This document shows positions 22,813 to 31,040 of a DNA stretch of 64,000 nucleotides, in pieces. Made by a program: the position numbers and the translations under genes. Below the pieces are notes generated by a model. It saw nothing but the letters and a program-made list of their open reading frames with translations. It was not told the DNA's origin and made no database searches. The stretch comes from Oscillospiraceae bacterium. Lineage in GTDB: Bacteria > Bacillota > Clostridia > UMGS1810. The first letter of the stretch is position 1, and the number at the start of each line of letters is the position of its first letter. The stretch covers positions 1 to 64,000 of the forward strand of contig JAJXRJ010000007.1 of the NCBI GenBank assembly GCA_021629085.1, read 5' to 3'.

Positions 22813-23004
22813 ATGGCTAGAAACAGCGTTATCGTACCTGAAGCGAAGGCTGCAATGGAAAAGTTCAAAATGGAAGCAGCAGGCGAAGTTGGCGTAAACT
22901 TAAAACAGGGTTACAACGGTGATCTGACTTCCAGACAGGCAGGTTCTGTGGGTGGTCAGATGGTGAAAAAAATGATCGAGCAATACGAAAGAAGCATGTC
23001 TTAA
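22813..23004 (+). CDS. alpha/beta-type small acid-soluble spore protein
   Basis: This 63-residue DNA-binding spore protein opens MARNSVIVPEAKAAMEKFKMEAAGEV. It has the conserved helices with LKQGYNGDLTSRQAGSVGGQMVKKMIEQYE. These proteins coat spore DNA and protect it from UV, and germination protease then degrades them. AAAAAAGGAG precedes the ATG. It shows that the organism sporulates or derives from a spore-former. I could not identify a convincing sigma-G promoter in the 300-base upstream gap. Confidence 0.95.
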   Translation: MARNSVIVPEAKAAMEKFKMEAAGEVGVNLKQGYNGDLTSRQAGSVGGQMVKKMIEQYERSMS

Positions 23005-23177
23005 CAAAAAGCCCGATTTGTTTCATTTTGCGGCGGGGGTGTCCCCGCCGCTTACATATTCCCGGCGGCATGCGCTTTTTTACAGCACGAAATGATACCA
23101 CCTATACACCCGGAAGGCACCATACAGGGCGCGGAGGGGCATGGTATACTGCATGTAAGAAAGGTGGTATCACAGTT

Positions 23178-23369
23178 ATGCCTGTTATCAAAACACAATT
23201 TACGCTGCGGCTGGATTTGAAGGTTCATGCAAAAATGAAAAAAATTGCGGCGGCAGAATCCCGCTCTTTAACCAACATGATTGAATATGTGCTCAAAAAG
23301 GAAATTGCACAGTATGAGCAAGCGCACGGCGAATTGGTGCTGAGCGAGGAAGATTTATACATAGAATAG
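23178..23369 (+). CDS. small ribbon-helix-helix-like protein
   Basis: This 63-residue protein reads MPVIKTQFTLRLDLKVHAKMKKIAAAESRSLTNMIE. TQFTLRL is a typical beta strand of Arc-type DNA-binding proteins, and a two-helix segment follows. It is a looser relative of the RHH proteins in islands A and B. GAAAGGTGG precedes the ATG, TATACT lies upstream at 23142-23147, and a GC-rich hairpin follows. It stands alone, and no target is visible. Confidence 0.65.
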   Translation: MPVIKTQFTLRLDLKVHAKMKKIAAAESRSLTNMIEYVLKKEIAQYEQAHGELVLSEEDLYIE

Positions 23370-23383
23370 GGATTTTAAAAAAT

Positions 23384-23413
23384 GGCCGGGCAAAAAATTT
23401 GCCCGGCCGTTTG
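23384..23413 (+). terminator. terminator after the small RHH gene
   Basis: GGCCGGGCAAA pairs with TTTGCCCGGCC, followed by GTTTGTG. The tract is poor in T but the stem is strong. Confidence 0.55.
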
Positions 23414-23438
23414 TGTGCCTGTTTTTTGAAACACCAAA

Positions 23439-23468
23439 ATAAACCTCCATTAAAAATGGGGGTTTATT
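23439..23468 (-). terminator. probable terminator after rpsT
   Basis: AATAAACCTCCAT and ATGGGGGTTTATT form a stem just downstream of rpsT on the minus strand, followed by ATTTTGG. Confidence 0.5.
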
Positions 23469-23498
23469 AAAAAATGCTCTATGGAAGATACGCCCATT

Positions 23499-23765
23499 TT
23501 ACGCGCCCACTTTATTGAGCTTTTGCGCCAGCTGCGATTTTTTCCTCGAAGCGGTATTTTTGTGCATAACGCCCTTTGCAACGGCCTGGTCCAGCTTTTT
23601 CACAGCAGTGGTAAACGTCAGCTTTGCATTGTCTTTGTCATCGGCCGACACATAGCCCTCAAATTTTTTGATGGTAGTTTTAATATTGGATTTAATCATC
23701 TGGTTCCGAAGCGTTTTGGTCTCAATGACTTTCACGCGTTTTTTTGCGGATTTGATATTCGGCAA
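23499..23765 (-). CDS. rpsT: 30S ribosomal protein S20
   Basis: This 88-residue basic protein reads PNIKSAKKRVKVIETKTLRN and ends SRKKSQLAQKLNKVGA, the helical S20 pattern. It binds 16S rRNA early in 30S assembly. The start is TTG at 23763-23765, with GGAGGTG six bases upstream. The frame upstream is open but lacks any S20 residues, so the TTG start is well supported. Rare-start initiation of rpsT is known in other bacteria and is linked to autoregulation. Confidence 0.93.
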   Translation of the reverse strand: MPNIKSAKKRVKVIETKTLRNQMIKSNIKTTIKKFEGYVSADDKDNAKLTFTTAVKKLDQAVAKGVMHKNTASRKKSQLAQKLNKVGA

Positions 23766-23951
23766 CTTTTTCACCTCCAGCTTACAATGTAACGGAATAT
23801 ATTGTAACACACCGCATTTAAAAAAGCAAGCCTTTTTTTGATTTTTTTTACAAAAGAGGAAATTGCCTAAGGGCTGGCGGCTTTCCCGCTTGCCGCACTT
23901 GTAATTTTTTGGGGAATGTGGTATACTAACTGGAAACCAGGGGGGATTTGC

Positions 23952-24167
23952 ATGATTTTTCGCGGCGCGGAAACGCCCATATGCTATTTTTGCGTGCATG
24001 CCACGCACAATCCGGGGAAAACCACCGTGCAGTGCAAAAAAAAGGGCGAGGTGCCCGAAGACTTCCACTGCAGGAAATACCAATACGACATTTTTAAAAA
24101 AGAAGTCCATAAAAAAAAGCGGCTGCAGCTTGGGAAATTTAACGCCGAAGATTTCCGGCTGGACTGA
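23952..24167 (+). CDS. small cysteine-rich hypothetical protein
   Basis: This 71-residue protein begins MIFRGAETPICYFCVHATHNPG and contains VQCKKKGEV and DFHCRKYQYD. The four conserved-looking cysteines (CxxC, then single C and C) suggest a small metal-binding knuckle. The basic second half (KKEVHKKKRLQ) could contact nucleic acid. I recall similar short proteins in Clostridia but no function. GGGGGG lies six bases before the ATG, and TATACT is at 23921-23926. It is probably co-transcribed with the ABC-F gene 40 bases downstream. Confidence 0.6.
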   Translation: MIFRGAETPICYFCVHATHNPGKTTVQCKKKGEVPEDFHCRKYQYDIFKKEVHKKKRLQLGKFNAEDFRLD

Positions 24168-24207
24168 CCGCGTTAGGAATTGAATTCGCTAAAATGAGGA
24201 ACATACC

Positions 24208-26115
24208 ATGGTACTACAGCTTTCAAACATTTGCAAACACTTTGGCGTGGACGAAATTTTAAAGGACGTCTCGCTTTCTGTCAACGACCGCGGGCGCGCG
24301 GGCATCATCGGCCCAAACGGCGCGGGCAAAACCACACTGTTAAATATCATTGCGGGCAGCCTCCCCTACGACGGGGGCAGCCGCACCATTTCCAAAGATT
24401 CCAAAATCGGCTTTTTAAAGCAGACCGGCGGCTTTGACTCCAAAAACACCATCTGGCAGGAGATGTGCGAGGTGTTTTCGGACGTCTATCAGCTGGAGCA
24501 GGACATGCGCGCGCTTGAGGCACAAATGGCGGACTGCCCGGAGGGCGGTCGGCCGCGGCTGATGGAGGCATATGCCAAAAAACAGGCGCTGTTTGAGCAA
24601 AACGACGGGTTTGCCATCCACGCCAAAATCCAGACCGTGCTAAACGGGATGGGGTTTTCGGGGTTTGACACAAGCCTCCCTGTCAAAAAGCTCTCGGGCG
24701 GCGAAAAAACCAAGCTCAAAATGGCCAAGCTGCTGTTGGAAGAGCCCGATCTCCTGCTGCTGGACGAGCCCACCAACCATCTGGACTTTGCCACCATGCA
24801 GTGGCTGGAGGGGTATTTAAAAACCTACCGCGGCGCCATCCTCGCCGTGAGCCACGACCGCTACTTTTTAGACGCGATGGCGGCGGAAATCTACGAGGTG
24901 GACCGGTGCACGGTCAAGCGCTACACGGGCAATTACTCGGCGTATCTCATCCAAAAAGAGGAAAACTACCAGTTCGATATGAAGCACTACGAAAAACAGC
25001 AGCGGGAAATTCACAAGCTGGAAGACTATGTGGCCAGAAACCTGGTGCGCGCATCCACCACCAAGCAGGCGCAGAGCCGCCGCAAGGTGCTGGAAAAAAT
25101 GGATGTGTTAGAGCGCCCGTCCGACGCGGTGCAAAAAGCGCATTTTGCGTTTATGCCCACCTACCCTTCCTATCAGGACGTGCTGGATGTGGAGGATTTG
25201 TCGCTGTTTGTGACCGGCGAAAACGCGCGCACCCTGTGCGAGCACATCACGTTTTCCATCAAACGCGGCGAAAAGGCGGCGCTCATTGGCGCAAACGGCA
25301 TTGGCAAATCCACCCTGTTAAAAACGCTTTTGGGCATCCACAAGCACTACCGCGGGAGATTTCAGTTTGGGCGCAATGCAGACATCAGCTATTACGACCA
25401 GGAGCTGGGGTGGCTTTGCGCGGACAAAACGCCGTTTGACGAGGTGTACGACCGGTTCCCCCGCATGACGGAACGTGAAATCCGCACGCTTCTGGGCGGC
25501 ATGCAGTTTCATGGCGACGACGTGTACAAGCCCATCCGCGCGCTTTCGGGCGGCGAAAAGGCCAAGCTGGCATTCCTCATCATCATGTTAGAAAAGCGCA
25601 ACACACTGCTGTTAGACGAGCCCACCAACCATCTGGACCTGATGGCAAAGGAGGCGCTGGACGCCGCATTGATGGATTTTTCGGGCACGGTGCTGTTTGT
25701 TTCGCACGACCGCTATTTTTTAAACAAGGTGGCGGACAAGGTGCTGGAGCTCACGCCGGACGGCGTCAAGGTGTTTTGCGGGAATTACGACTATTATTTG
25801 GAGAAAAAGGACGTGTTTTACCAGACGCCAAAAACGGATGCGCCGGCCGAAAAAAAGGCAAACACCTATCAGGAGGAAAAGCGCCGGGCCGCGGCCATCC
25901 GCACGCTCAAGCGGAAGCTTGACCAGTGCGAGGCGGACATCTCCCAGGCGGACGAGGCCATTGCCGCGCTGCAAAAGGAGCTTGCAGAGGCGGGCGCGGA
26001 CTATGAGGCGGCGCAGGAAATCATGCAGCGCATCGAAGCATGCGAAATGGAGCAGCGCGCGCTGTATGAACAGCTGGAATTGCTGGAGGATGCGTGGGAA
26101 GGGATGGACGCATGA
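24208..26115 (+). CDS. ABC-F family ATP-binding protein
   Basis: This 635-residue soluble protein has two ABC ATPase domains and no membrane part. The first has GIIGPNGAGKTTLLN, LSGGEKTKLKMAKLL and LLLLDEPTNHLDF. The second has ALIGANGIGKSTLLK, LSGGEKAKLAFLI and LLLDEPTNHLDLM. The linker between them (about residues 245-310) is helical and charged, and the C-terminal 85 residues are a coiled coil. ABC-F proteins act at the ribosome, as translation factors or antibiotic-resistance proteins. The YdiF-like C-terminal extension suggests a housekeeping factor. It overlaps rlmH by four bases. Confidence 0.9.
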   Translation: MVLQLSNICKHFGVDEILKDVSLSVNDRGRAGIIGPNGAGKTTLLNIIAGSLPYDGGSRTISKDSKIGFLKQTGGFDSKNTIWQEMCEVFSDVYQLEQDMRALEAQMADCPEGGRPRLMEAYAKKQALFEQNDGFAIHAKIQTVLNGMGFSGFDTSLPVKKLSGGEKTKLKMAKLLLEEPDLLLLDEPTNHLDFATMQWLEGYLKTYRGAILAVSHDRYFLDAMAAEIYEVDRCTVKRYTGNYSAYLIQKEENYQFDMKHYEKQQREIHKLEDYVARNLVRASTTKQAQSRRKVLEKMDVLERPSDAVQKAHFAFMPTYPSYQDVLDVEDLSLFVTGENARTLCEHITFSIKRGEKAALIGANGIGKSTLLKTLLGIHKHYRGRFQFGRNADISYYDQELGWLCADKTPFDEVYDRFPRMTEREIRTLLGGMQFHGDDVYKPIRALSGGEKAKLAFLIIMLEKRNTLLLDEPTNHLDLMAKEALDAALMDFSGTVLFVSHDRYFLNKVADKVLELTPDGVKVFCGNYDYYLEKKDVFYQTPKTDAPAEKKANTYQEEKRRAAAIRTLKRKLDQCEADISQADEAIAALQKELAEAGADYEAAQEIMQRIEACEMEQRALYEQLELLEDAWEGMDA

Positions 26116-26591
26116 AGCTAAAGCTCATTTGTGTGGGGAAATTAAAAGAGGCATACCTGGTTGCGGGCGTAAACGAATATGTCAAGCGGCTTGCGCCGTT
26201 TGCCAAGGTGGAAATTTTGGAGGTGGCGGACGAACGTATTAAAGACCCGTGTTCAAAAGGGGAAGCGGAGCGGATTTTGCGCGCGGAGGGGGCGCGCATT
26301 GGAAAGCATCTTTCGCCGGGCGACTATGTCATCCCGCTGTGCGTGGAGGGCACGCCGCTTTCCTCGGAGCAGCTTGCTTCCACCATTTTGGGCGCCATGA
26401 ATGCGGGGAAGAGCACCATCTCGTTTATCATCGGCGGGTCTTTGGGGCTAAGCAGTGAGATAAAGGCGCGGGGGGATTTAAACCTCAGCGTTTCGCGCAT
26501 GACCTTCCCCCACCAGCTCATGCGGCTGATGTTAGCCGAACAGGCCTACCGCGCATATAAAATCATACACGGACACACCTATCACAAATAA
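26112..26591 (+). CDS. rlmH: 23S rRNA (pseudouridine1915-N3)-methyltransferase
   Basis: This 159-residue SPOUT-family methyltransferase modifies pseudouridine 1915 in helix 69 of 23S rRNA. It opens MKLKLICVGKLKEAYL and has the trefoil-knot region STISFIIGGSLGLSSEI. The C-terminal LSVSRMTFPHQLMRLMLAEQAYRAYKIIHGHTYHK is diagnostic. The start ATGA overlaps the stop of the ABC-F gene. Two hairpins follow. Confidence 0.97.
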   Translation: MKLKLICVGKLKEAYLVAGVNEYVKRLAPFAKVEILEVADERIKDPCSKGEAERILRAEGARIGKHLSPGDYVIPLCVEGTPLSSEQLASTILGAMNAGKSTISFIIGGSLGLSSEIKARGDLNLSVSRMTFPHQLMRLMLAEQAYRAYKIIHGHTYHK

Positions 26592-26616
26592 AGGCGGCAA
26601 TGCCGCCTTGTCCCGG

Positions 26617-26652
26617 CCGCGCACAGGGCGCCTTTTCTGTGCGCGGTTTTTT
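26617..26652 (+). terminator. terminator after rlmH
   Basis: CCGCGCACAG pairs with CTGTGCGCGG, followed by six Ts. The T tract runs directly into the end of island C. A second hairpin, AAGGCGG/CCGCCTT, is at 26591-26609. Confidence 0.8.
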
Positions 26653-26713
26653 GCCCCCTTGCCGTTTGTGGGGAAAAGGGAAAAACAACATGCAGCCAAT
26701 TCTAAAATACGCC

Positions 26714-26743
26714 TTGACAACAGGCCTGTGCGCGTGATACAAT
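26714..26743 (+). promoter_or_regulatory. promoter of antisense RNA, peptide module copy 3
   Basis: TTGACA (26714-26719) and TACAAT (26738-26743) have an 18-base spacer. The sequence is identical to the copy 2 promoter. Confidence 0.75.
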
Positions 26744-26749
26744 AAAGGC

Positions 26750-26842
26750 AGAAAAAAGGGCACCGTTTTTTGACGGTTGGCCAAAAGTAGTGTTAAAAAA
26801 GTAACCGCTAATCTCTTGACCGGAGGGCGGTTACTTTGCGTT
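26750..26842 (+). ncRNA. convergent antisense RNA, peptide module copy 3
   Basis: The RNA is predicted from the promoter at 26714-26743 to the shared terminator GTAACCGC (26801-26808) / GCGGTTAC (26827-26834). It has the same 5' hairpin and GACGGTTGGCCA motif as copy 2. Confidence 0.6.
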
Positions 26843-26902
26843 TATCGCAAGTGCTATTAAAAATGCAATGGTAAAGATTGCAATCTTCCATATGTATTTC
26901 AT
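26831..26902 (-). CDS. 23-residue hydrophobic peptide, candidate type I toxin (copy 3)
   Basis: This 24-codon ORF encodes a peptide identical to the one at 4351-4422. It has its own promoter (TTGACA 26990-26995, TATACT 26966-26971, spacer 18), a GGAGG site masked by a CCAC-CTCC/GGAG-GTGG hairpin with GGAA loop (26908-26928), and a shared two-way terminator. The whole module is an inverted, near-exact copy of the one in island A. Here it neighbours an MNT-HEPN pair. Toxin function is inferred from organisation only. Confidence 0.65.
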   Translation of the reverse strand: MKYIWKIAIFTIAFLIALAINAK

Positions 26903-26965
26903 AGCAACCACCTCCTTCCGGAGCGTGGCCAACCGTCCTCGATTCCCTCAATTCTGCCTGATTCC

Positions 26966-26995
26966 AGTATAGCATTGCGCATACAAGCTTGTCAA
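26966..26995 (-). promoter_or_regulatory. promoter of peptide gene, copy 3
   Basis: On the minus strand TTGACA (26990-26995) and TATACT (26966-26971) have an 18-base spacer. A hairpin with ATCC/GGAT arms and a T tract (26996-27030) insulates it on the right. Confidence 0.75.
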
Positions 26996-27153
26996 GTATC
27001 CCATATGTGGATGCTTTTTTTGTTTTTTTGCGGAATTTGATACATTTTTTTGCATAATAAAACCGGGCATTCCCGGTTTTGGGGCAGGGTGGAAGGGAAT
27101 CGGAACCCGCCGGAGGGATCCGGAACATAGCAAACGAAATATAAACAATAGGA

Positions 27154-27182
27154 TTGAAAACATTGACAAAAGATGCTATAAT
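27154..27182 (+). promoter_or_regulatory. promoter of the MNT-HEPN operon
   Basis: TTGAAA (27154-27159) and TATAAT (27177-27182) have a 17-base spacer, 31 bases before the MNT start. Confidence 0.7.
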
Positions 27183-27213
27183 AGAAACACCATAACGAGA
27201 GGGGGAGCCTGCC

Positions 27214-27558
27214 ATGTGCACACCGTTTCAGCTGCATCAAATTACCGACGAGGTAAAACAGAATATGCAAAGCGTGTTGGGAGACAAGCTGCACCAAATT
27301 ATTTTATACGGCTCCTATGCCCGCGGGGACTATGACAGCGAATCGGATATTGACATGATGGTACTGGCAGACGTGCCGGAAAACGAAATGGGGAACTATC
27401 GGAAGCAGGTCAACCGCGTTGCAAGTAAGATTGGGCTGGCTCATGATATTATGATTACAATTGCGCTAAAGGATAAAACGTTTTTTGACAGGCATCGGGA
27501 AATATTGCCGTTCTATCAAAAGGTGGCAAACGAGGGGGTGTCCATCTATGGAAACTAA
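27214..27558 (+). CDS. MNT-domain nucleotidyltransferase, antitoxin of an MNT-HEPN pair
   Basis: This 114-residue protein has the minimal nucleotidyltransferase motif ILYGSYARGDYDSESDIDMMV, that is GS followed ten residues later by DID. It fits the polymerase-beta-like NTase fold. In characterised MNT-HEPN systems this protein is the antitoxin, which adds nucleotide to the HEPN toxin and inactivates it. The start has GAGAGGGGGAG upstream, and it overlaps the HEPN gene by 11 bases. Base composition is more AT-rich than its neighbours. Confidence 0.88.
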   Translation: MCTPFQLHQITDEVKQNMQSVLGDKLHQIILYGSYARGDYDSESDIDMMVLADVPENEMGNYRKQVNRVASKIGLAHDIMITIALKDKTFFDRHREILPFYQKVANEGVSIYGN

Positions 27559-27940
27559 GAAGGACTTATCCCAGTACCGCTTGCAGCAGGCAGAGCAATG
27601 TTTAAAGTCTGCAAAGATATTACTCGACAGCAATGATTATAAAGGGGCCGCCAACCGTTCCTATTACTGTGTGTTCCATTGTATGAGAAGCATACTCGCC
27701 CTGGAAGGGGTAGATTTCAAAAAACATTCCGGCCTGATTGCGTATTTTAGAAAAGCATATATTAAAACAGGGAAATTAGACGTCACCCTGTCTGATATGC
27801 TTACAGACATTTTTCAGATACGGACAGAAAGTGACTATGATGATTATTACGTGGTGAGTAAAAGCGAAGTGGAAGAACAAATACAAAATGCGAAATATTT
27901 TATACAGGAGACAAAAAACTATTTGAAGGAATTTATATGA
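27548..27940 (+). CDS. HEPN-domain toxin of an MNT-HEPN pair
   Basis: This 130-residue helical protein has AANRSYYCVFHCMRSILAL, the R-x6-H catalytic pattern of HEPN RNases and toxins. Helices with QYRLQQAEQCLKSAKILLDSNDYKGA precede it. HEPN proteins of this class cleave RNA, and the MNT partner silences them. The ATG has GAGGGGGTG upstream. A strong terminator follows at 27965-28002. The pair stands next to peptide module copy 3. Confidence 0.88.
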   Translation: METKKDLSQYRLQQAEQCLKSAKILLDSNDYKGAANRSYYCVFHCMRSILALEGVDFKKHSGLIAYFRKAYIKTGKLDVTLSDMLTDIFQIRTESDYDDYYVVSKSEVEEQIQNAKYFIQETKNYLKEFI

Positions 27941-27964
27941 GCGTGTGGCTGTTGCAACCTATAA

Positions 27965-28004
27965 AAAAAGACGCCGGCAGGGGAAAGGGCCGGCGTCTTT
28001 TTTT
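27965..28004 (+). terminator. terminator after the MNT-HEPN pair
   Basis: AAAAAGACGCCGGC pairs with GCCGGCGTCTTTTT around a 10-base loop. Confidence 0.85.
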
Positions 28005-28135
28005 GCGCGGCTGCAAAAAAGCACACAGGCCGCGCGCGCGGGCGGGGGCGCCCGCATAGGGGGTTTTTGCACATTGTGCGTATTTAAGAACGGGCGGTAA
28101 ATTCCCGCCCGGCCTTATCAAAAACGGGTGGTTGC

Positions 28136-30166
28136 TTAAGCGCCTTGTAAAACCGCCTGCTGCACGTCTTGCGGCAGGTCTTCCAGCGCCACGGTAATGG
28201 AGGTATGGGTGGTGCCGGCGCTGCCTAAAAACTCCAGCACATAGCGCGATTCTTCCGGGATGTAGCCGGTAAGCGCCGGGACCGCCCGGCAGACCGCATC
28301 CACCGCGGCGCGGTCGGTAATCTTGGTATACACGCCGTTTGGATCGGTATACCCGCCTGCAAGATAGGCGTCATAGCCGCTTTCTTTTATGATGTTGACG
28401 CTGCTGATAAAGGAGTAATCCCAGTCCGAGAAGTGGTACATCTCATCCAGCGCCAAAAGGGTGTTTTGATAACAGCTGTAGACGGTGTATACATTTTGGG
28501 TGTAATGCTGGTCTTCCCCCGTCAAACAACCGATTTCAATGCGCACCGCTGGCCTGGACGCAAGGATGTCCGCATAGCTGTACTGTGCAATCTCCGCCTG
28601 AAGGGTGCTAAGCAGGGTTTGGATTTTGGCTTTGGGGAAGGTTGGATCAATTATGTTTTCATGGGCGGACGCCAGTGGGTTTTTGTAGCAGGAAATGCTT
28701 TCAATGCTTTCAATGTCCGGCATTTCCCCAAGCGCTGCCTTGTATTCCGGCGTGTCGTAAACCGCTTGTAAAAACGCGTCCACATCTTCCTTTTTTGCAA
28801 AGCGGAAGCGGCGGGAAAGGTTGAACACCTCATAGCGGTCGGTGGAAACCTCAATGCCATAGTAGGGGGAGTTTTCCTGCTCACCGAGGCTTATATCCTC
28901 GTTGTATGCCGCCACCTTTTCCAAAAACTGCACAGCGGCCTTTATGTTTGCCGGGTCTTTTAATACCGCATTTGGTGCGCCGCTTTGCACGCTGGAAAGA
29001 TCGATTTTGCTGATTTCCAGCTTGGAAACATTTGCAGCCGGCGCCTTTGCGTCAAAATTGCCGATGTCAAAGATGGGGAAGGCCAGCACGGCGGCAAACA
29101 GGACGGCAAACACGGCAAACCGTCCCATGTGGGCAAACATGCTGCGGAAGTTTTTGGCAAAAATGGCCTGGAGCACCGCGTACAAAATGAGCGCGACCAA
29201 AAGATAGCCGAGATAGCTGATGGCAATGCTGTTGTTGGAGGCGGCGACAAAAATGAGGCCAAATCCCAGCGACAGCACAGTGGTGATGTAGTACTTCAAA
29301 AACACGGCAATGCCGTTAAACGCAAAGAACTTGTTGGTGTTTTCGCTTTTGCGCTTGATAGAAACCCACATACTTAAGCCAAGCAGCAGCAGGGTGGCGA
29401 TGATGCAGTAGAGCACAAACTGCCAGTTGAGCGCCCCTATGCCGTTAAACTGGATTTTTGCCAGCAAAAAGGGGGGCAGGAAGTTTTCAATGTCAAAAAA
29501 CGGCGGGTTCCAGACATAGGTGGTATACCAGGCTGAGAGGTTGCCCTGCAAAATCGCTAAGGTGAGCGGGTAGACCAAAAACAGGAACGCGGTTGCCATA
29601 AGCTGTGCAAACACGTTGCCCGAAAGGGTTGCGGCCAGCGTGCCCACCGAAAACATAAACATGTATGCCAAAAGGATAAACAGGTAGATTTTTACCATGT
29701 CAAGCATGGGCATTGCGTCCCCAAGGTCGAAAGCCAGATAGGTGATCAGGTTGACCACAAAGATGATGGCCAGCGGGATGAGCACGGTGAAAAACCCAGC
29801 CGTCACGCGGGTTAAGAAAATACTGCTCCGCTTATAGGGCTGCGCATGGTAAAACACCACCGAACGCATGTTGAACAGGTAGGCAAACTGCACAATGGCA
29901 ATGATGATGCCCGCCGCGGCGACAAGGATGGTCATAAAACCAGTTGCGCCGGCAAGAGAAGCGGCAATGTCCCTTGGGTAGTTTAGGGAGGATTGCGCAT
30001 CCGCCATGCCCCGCGCAATCTCTTCCATCCAGGAGGAATGGAGGATGATGGCGGGAAGGGTTGTCACCAAAAACAGCAGGATGGTATGTAAAATGATGAT
30101 GTATTTGTTTTGCTTGACGTTTTCGAAAACGCCGCGCAAATTACAGAAGTATTTTTGAGAAGTCAT
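28136..30166 (-). CDS. ABC transporter permease, large multi-pass with extracytoplasmic domain
   Basis: This 676-residue membrane protein has about eleven hydrophobic segments. There is one near residue 30 and a cluster between 80 and 380. A soluble domain follows from about 395 to the end, containing FLEKVAAYNEDIS and YVLEFLGSAGTTHTSI. It pairs with the ATPase upstream (overlap 26 bases) and the GntR regulator, an arrangement like the Bacillus ytr cell-envelope stress transporter. The start at MTSQKYF has GGAGGTG seven bases before it. The substrate is unknown. Confidence 0.8.
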   Translation of the reverse strand: MTSQKYFCNLRGVFENVKQNKYIIILHTILLFLVTTLPAIILHSSWMEEIARGMADAQSSLNYPRDIAASLAGATGFMTILVAAAGIIIAIVQFAYLFNMRSVVFYHAQPYKRSSIFLTRVTAGFFTVLIPLAIIFVVNLITYLAFDLGDAMPMLDMVKIYLFILLAYMFMFSVGTLAATLSGNVFAQLMATAFLFLVYPLTLAILQGNLSAWYTTYVWNPPFFDIENFLPPFLLAKIQFNGIGALNWQFVLYCIIATLLLLGLSMWVSIKRKSENTNKFFAFNGIAVFLKYYITTVLSLGFGLIFVAASNNSIAISYLGYLLVALILYAVLQAIFAKNFRSMFAHMGRFAVFAVLFAAVLAFPIFDIGNFDAKAPAANVSKLEISKIDLSSVQSGAPNAVLKDPANIKAAVQFLEKVAAYNEDISLGEQENSPYYGIEVSTDRYEVFNLSRRFRFAKKEDVDAFLQAVYDTPEYKAALGEMPDIESIESISCYKNPLASAHENIIDPTFPKAKIQTLLSTLQAEIAQYSYADILASRPAVRIEIGCLTGEDQHYTQNVYTVYSCYQNTLLALDEMYHFSDWDYSFISSVNIIKESGYDAYLAGGYTDPNGVYTKITDRAAVDAVCRAVPALTGYIPEESRYVLEFLGSAGTTHTSITVALEDLPQDVQQAVLQGA

Positions 30167-31040
30167 AGCCAGACACCTCCATTTCATAAATAAATATATC
30201 TTCCAGCGTGAGCTCTAACGGATCCACCAAAATGGGGTTGAACTGAGCAATGCGCGCAAGGATCTCTTCCCGGTTGCCCTTTGCCACAATCTCTAAAACG
30301 TTCGCGCGCACCGTCATGGACAAAATGTCAATGCCGGTGAGGGATTTGGTGTCGATCATGGGTTTAAAGGCGGCCTGGATTTTGTGCACGCTGTCTTTGA
30401 TGTCGTCAATGCTGCGCTCCAGGATGATTTTTTTGTCGTGCAGGATGCCCACCACGTCGCAGAAATTTTCCAGCTCGCGCAAATTGTGCGAGGAAATCAC
30501 CGCCGTCATGCCGCGGCTTTCCACTTCGCCAATCACAATGCGCTTTACCAGCTGCCTGATCACCGGGTCCAGCCCGTCAAAGCTCTCGTCGCACAGCAGG
30601 ATGCTGGGGCTTTGCGAAAGCGCAAACACAATGGCGGCCTGCCGCTTCATGCCCTTTGAAAAGGTGTTCATTTTCTTTTTGACATCCAGCGGGAAATGCC
30701 CCGCAATCTCCCGGAATTTTTCCATGGTAAACGACGGGTAGGTTTTTTCTAAAAACCGCGCCATCTCCTCCATGGAGTAGGCGTTAAAAAAATAGGGATC
30801 GTCGCTTACATAGGCGATTTTATCTTTGAGCACGGTATTTTCATATACATCCTGGCCGTCAATCTGCACCGTGCCGCCATCCGCCCGGTAAATGCCGTCC
30901 AAAATATTTAAAAGCGTGGATTTCCCGGCGCCGTTGGAACCAATCAGCCCGTAGATGCACCCTTCCTTGATGTTTGCCGTCAGGCCGCTTAAGATGGCCT
31001 GGTTGTCAAACATCTTTGTCAAATTTTCAATTGCAATCAC
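30141..31040 (-). CDS. ABC transporter ATP-binding protein
   Basis: This 299-residue ATPase has Walker A GLIGSNGAGKSTLLN, a signature region FSKGMKRQAAIVFALS and Walker B ILLCDESFDGLDP, then ISSHNLREL. The SKGM signature and DESFDGLDP Walker B are the usual variants of YtrB/YhcH-type exporters. The C-terminal 90 residues form a regulatory extension. It overlaps the GntR gene by four bases (ATGA) and the permease gene by 26 bases. Confidence 0.92.
   Translation of the reverse strand: MIAIENLTKMFDNQAILSGLTANIKEGCIYGLIGSNGAGKSTLLNILDGIYRADGGTVQIDGQDVYENTVLKDKIAYVSDDPYFFNAYSMEEMARFLEKTYPSFTMEKFREIAGHFPLDVKKKMNTFSKGMKRQAAIVFALSQSPSILLCDESFDGLDPVIRQLVKRIVIGEVESRGMTAVISSHNLRELENFCDVVGILHDKKIILERSIDDIKDSVHKIQAAFKPMIDTKSLTGIDILSMTVRANVLEIVAKGNREEILARIAQFNPILVDPLELTLEDIFIYEMEVSGYDFSKILL

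Noticed and set aside
23499..24110. 203-codon extended reading of the rpsT frame
   Set aside because: S20 homology starts only at the TTG codon with GGAGGTG. The extension runs through the divergent gene's region and carries no conserved residues.
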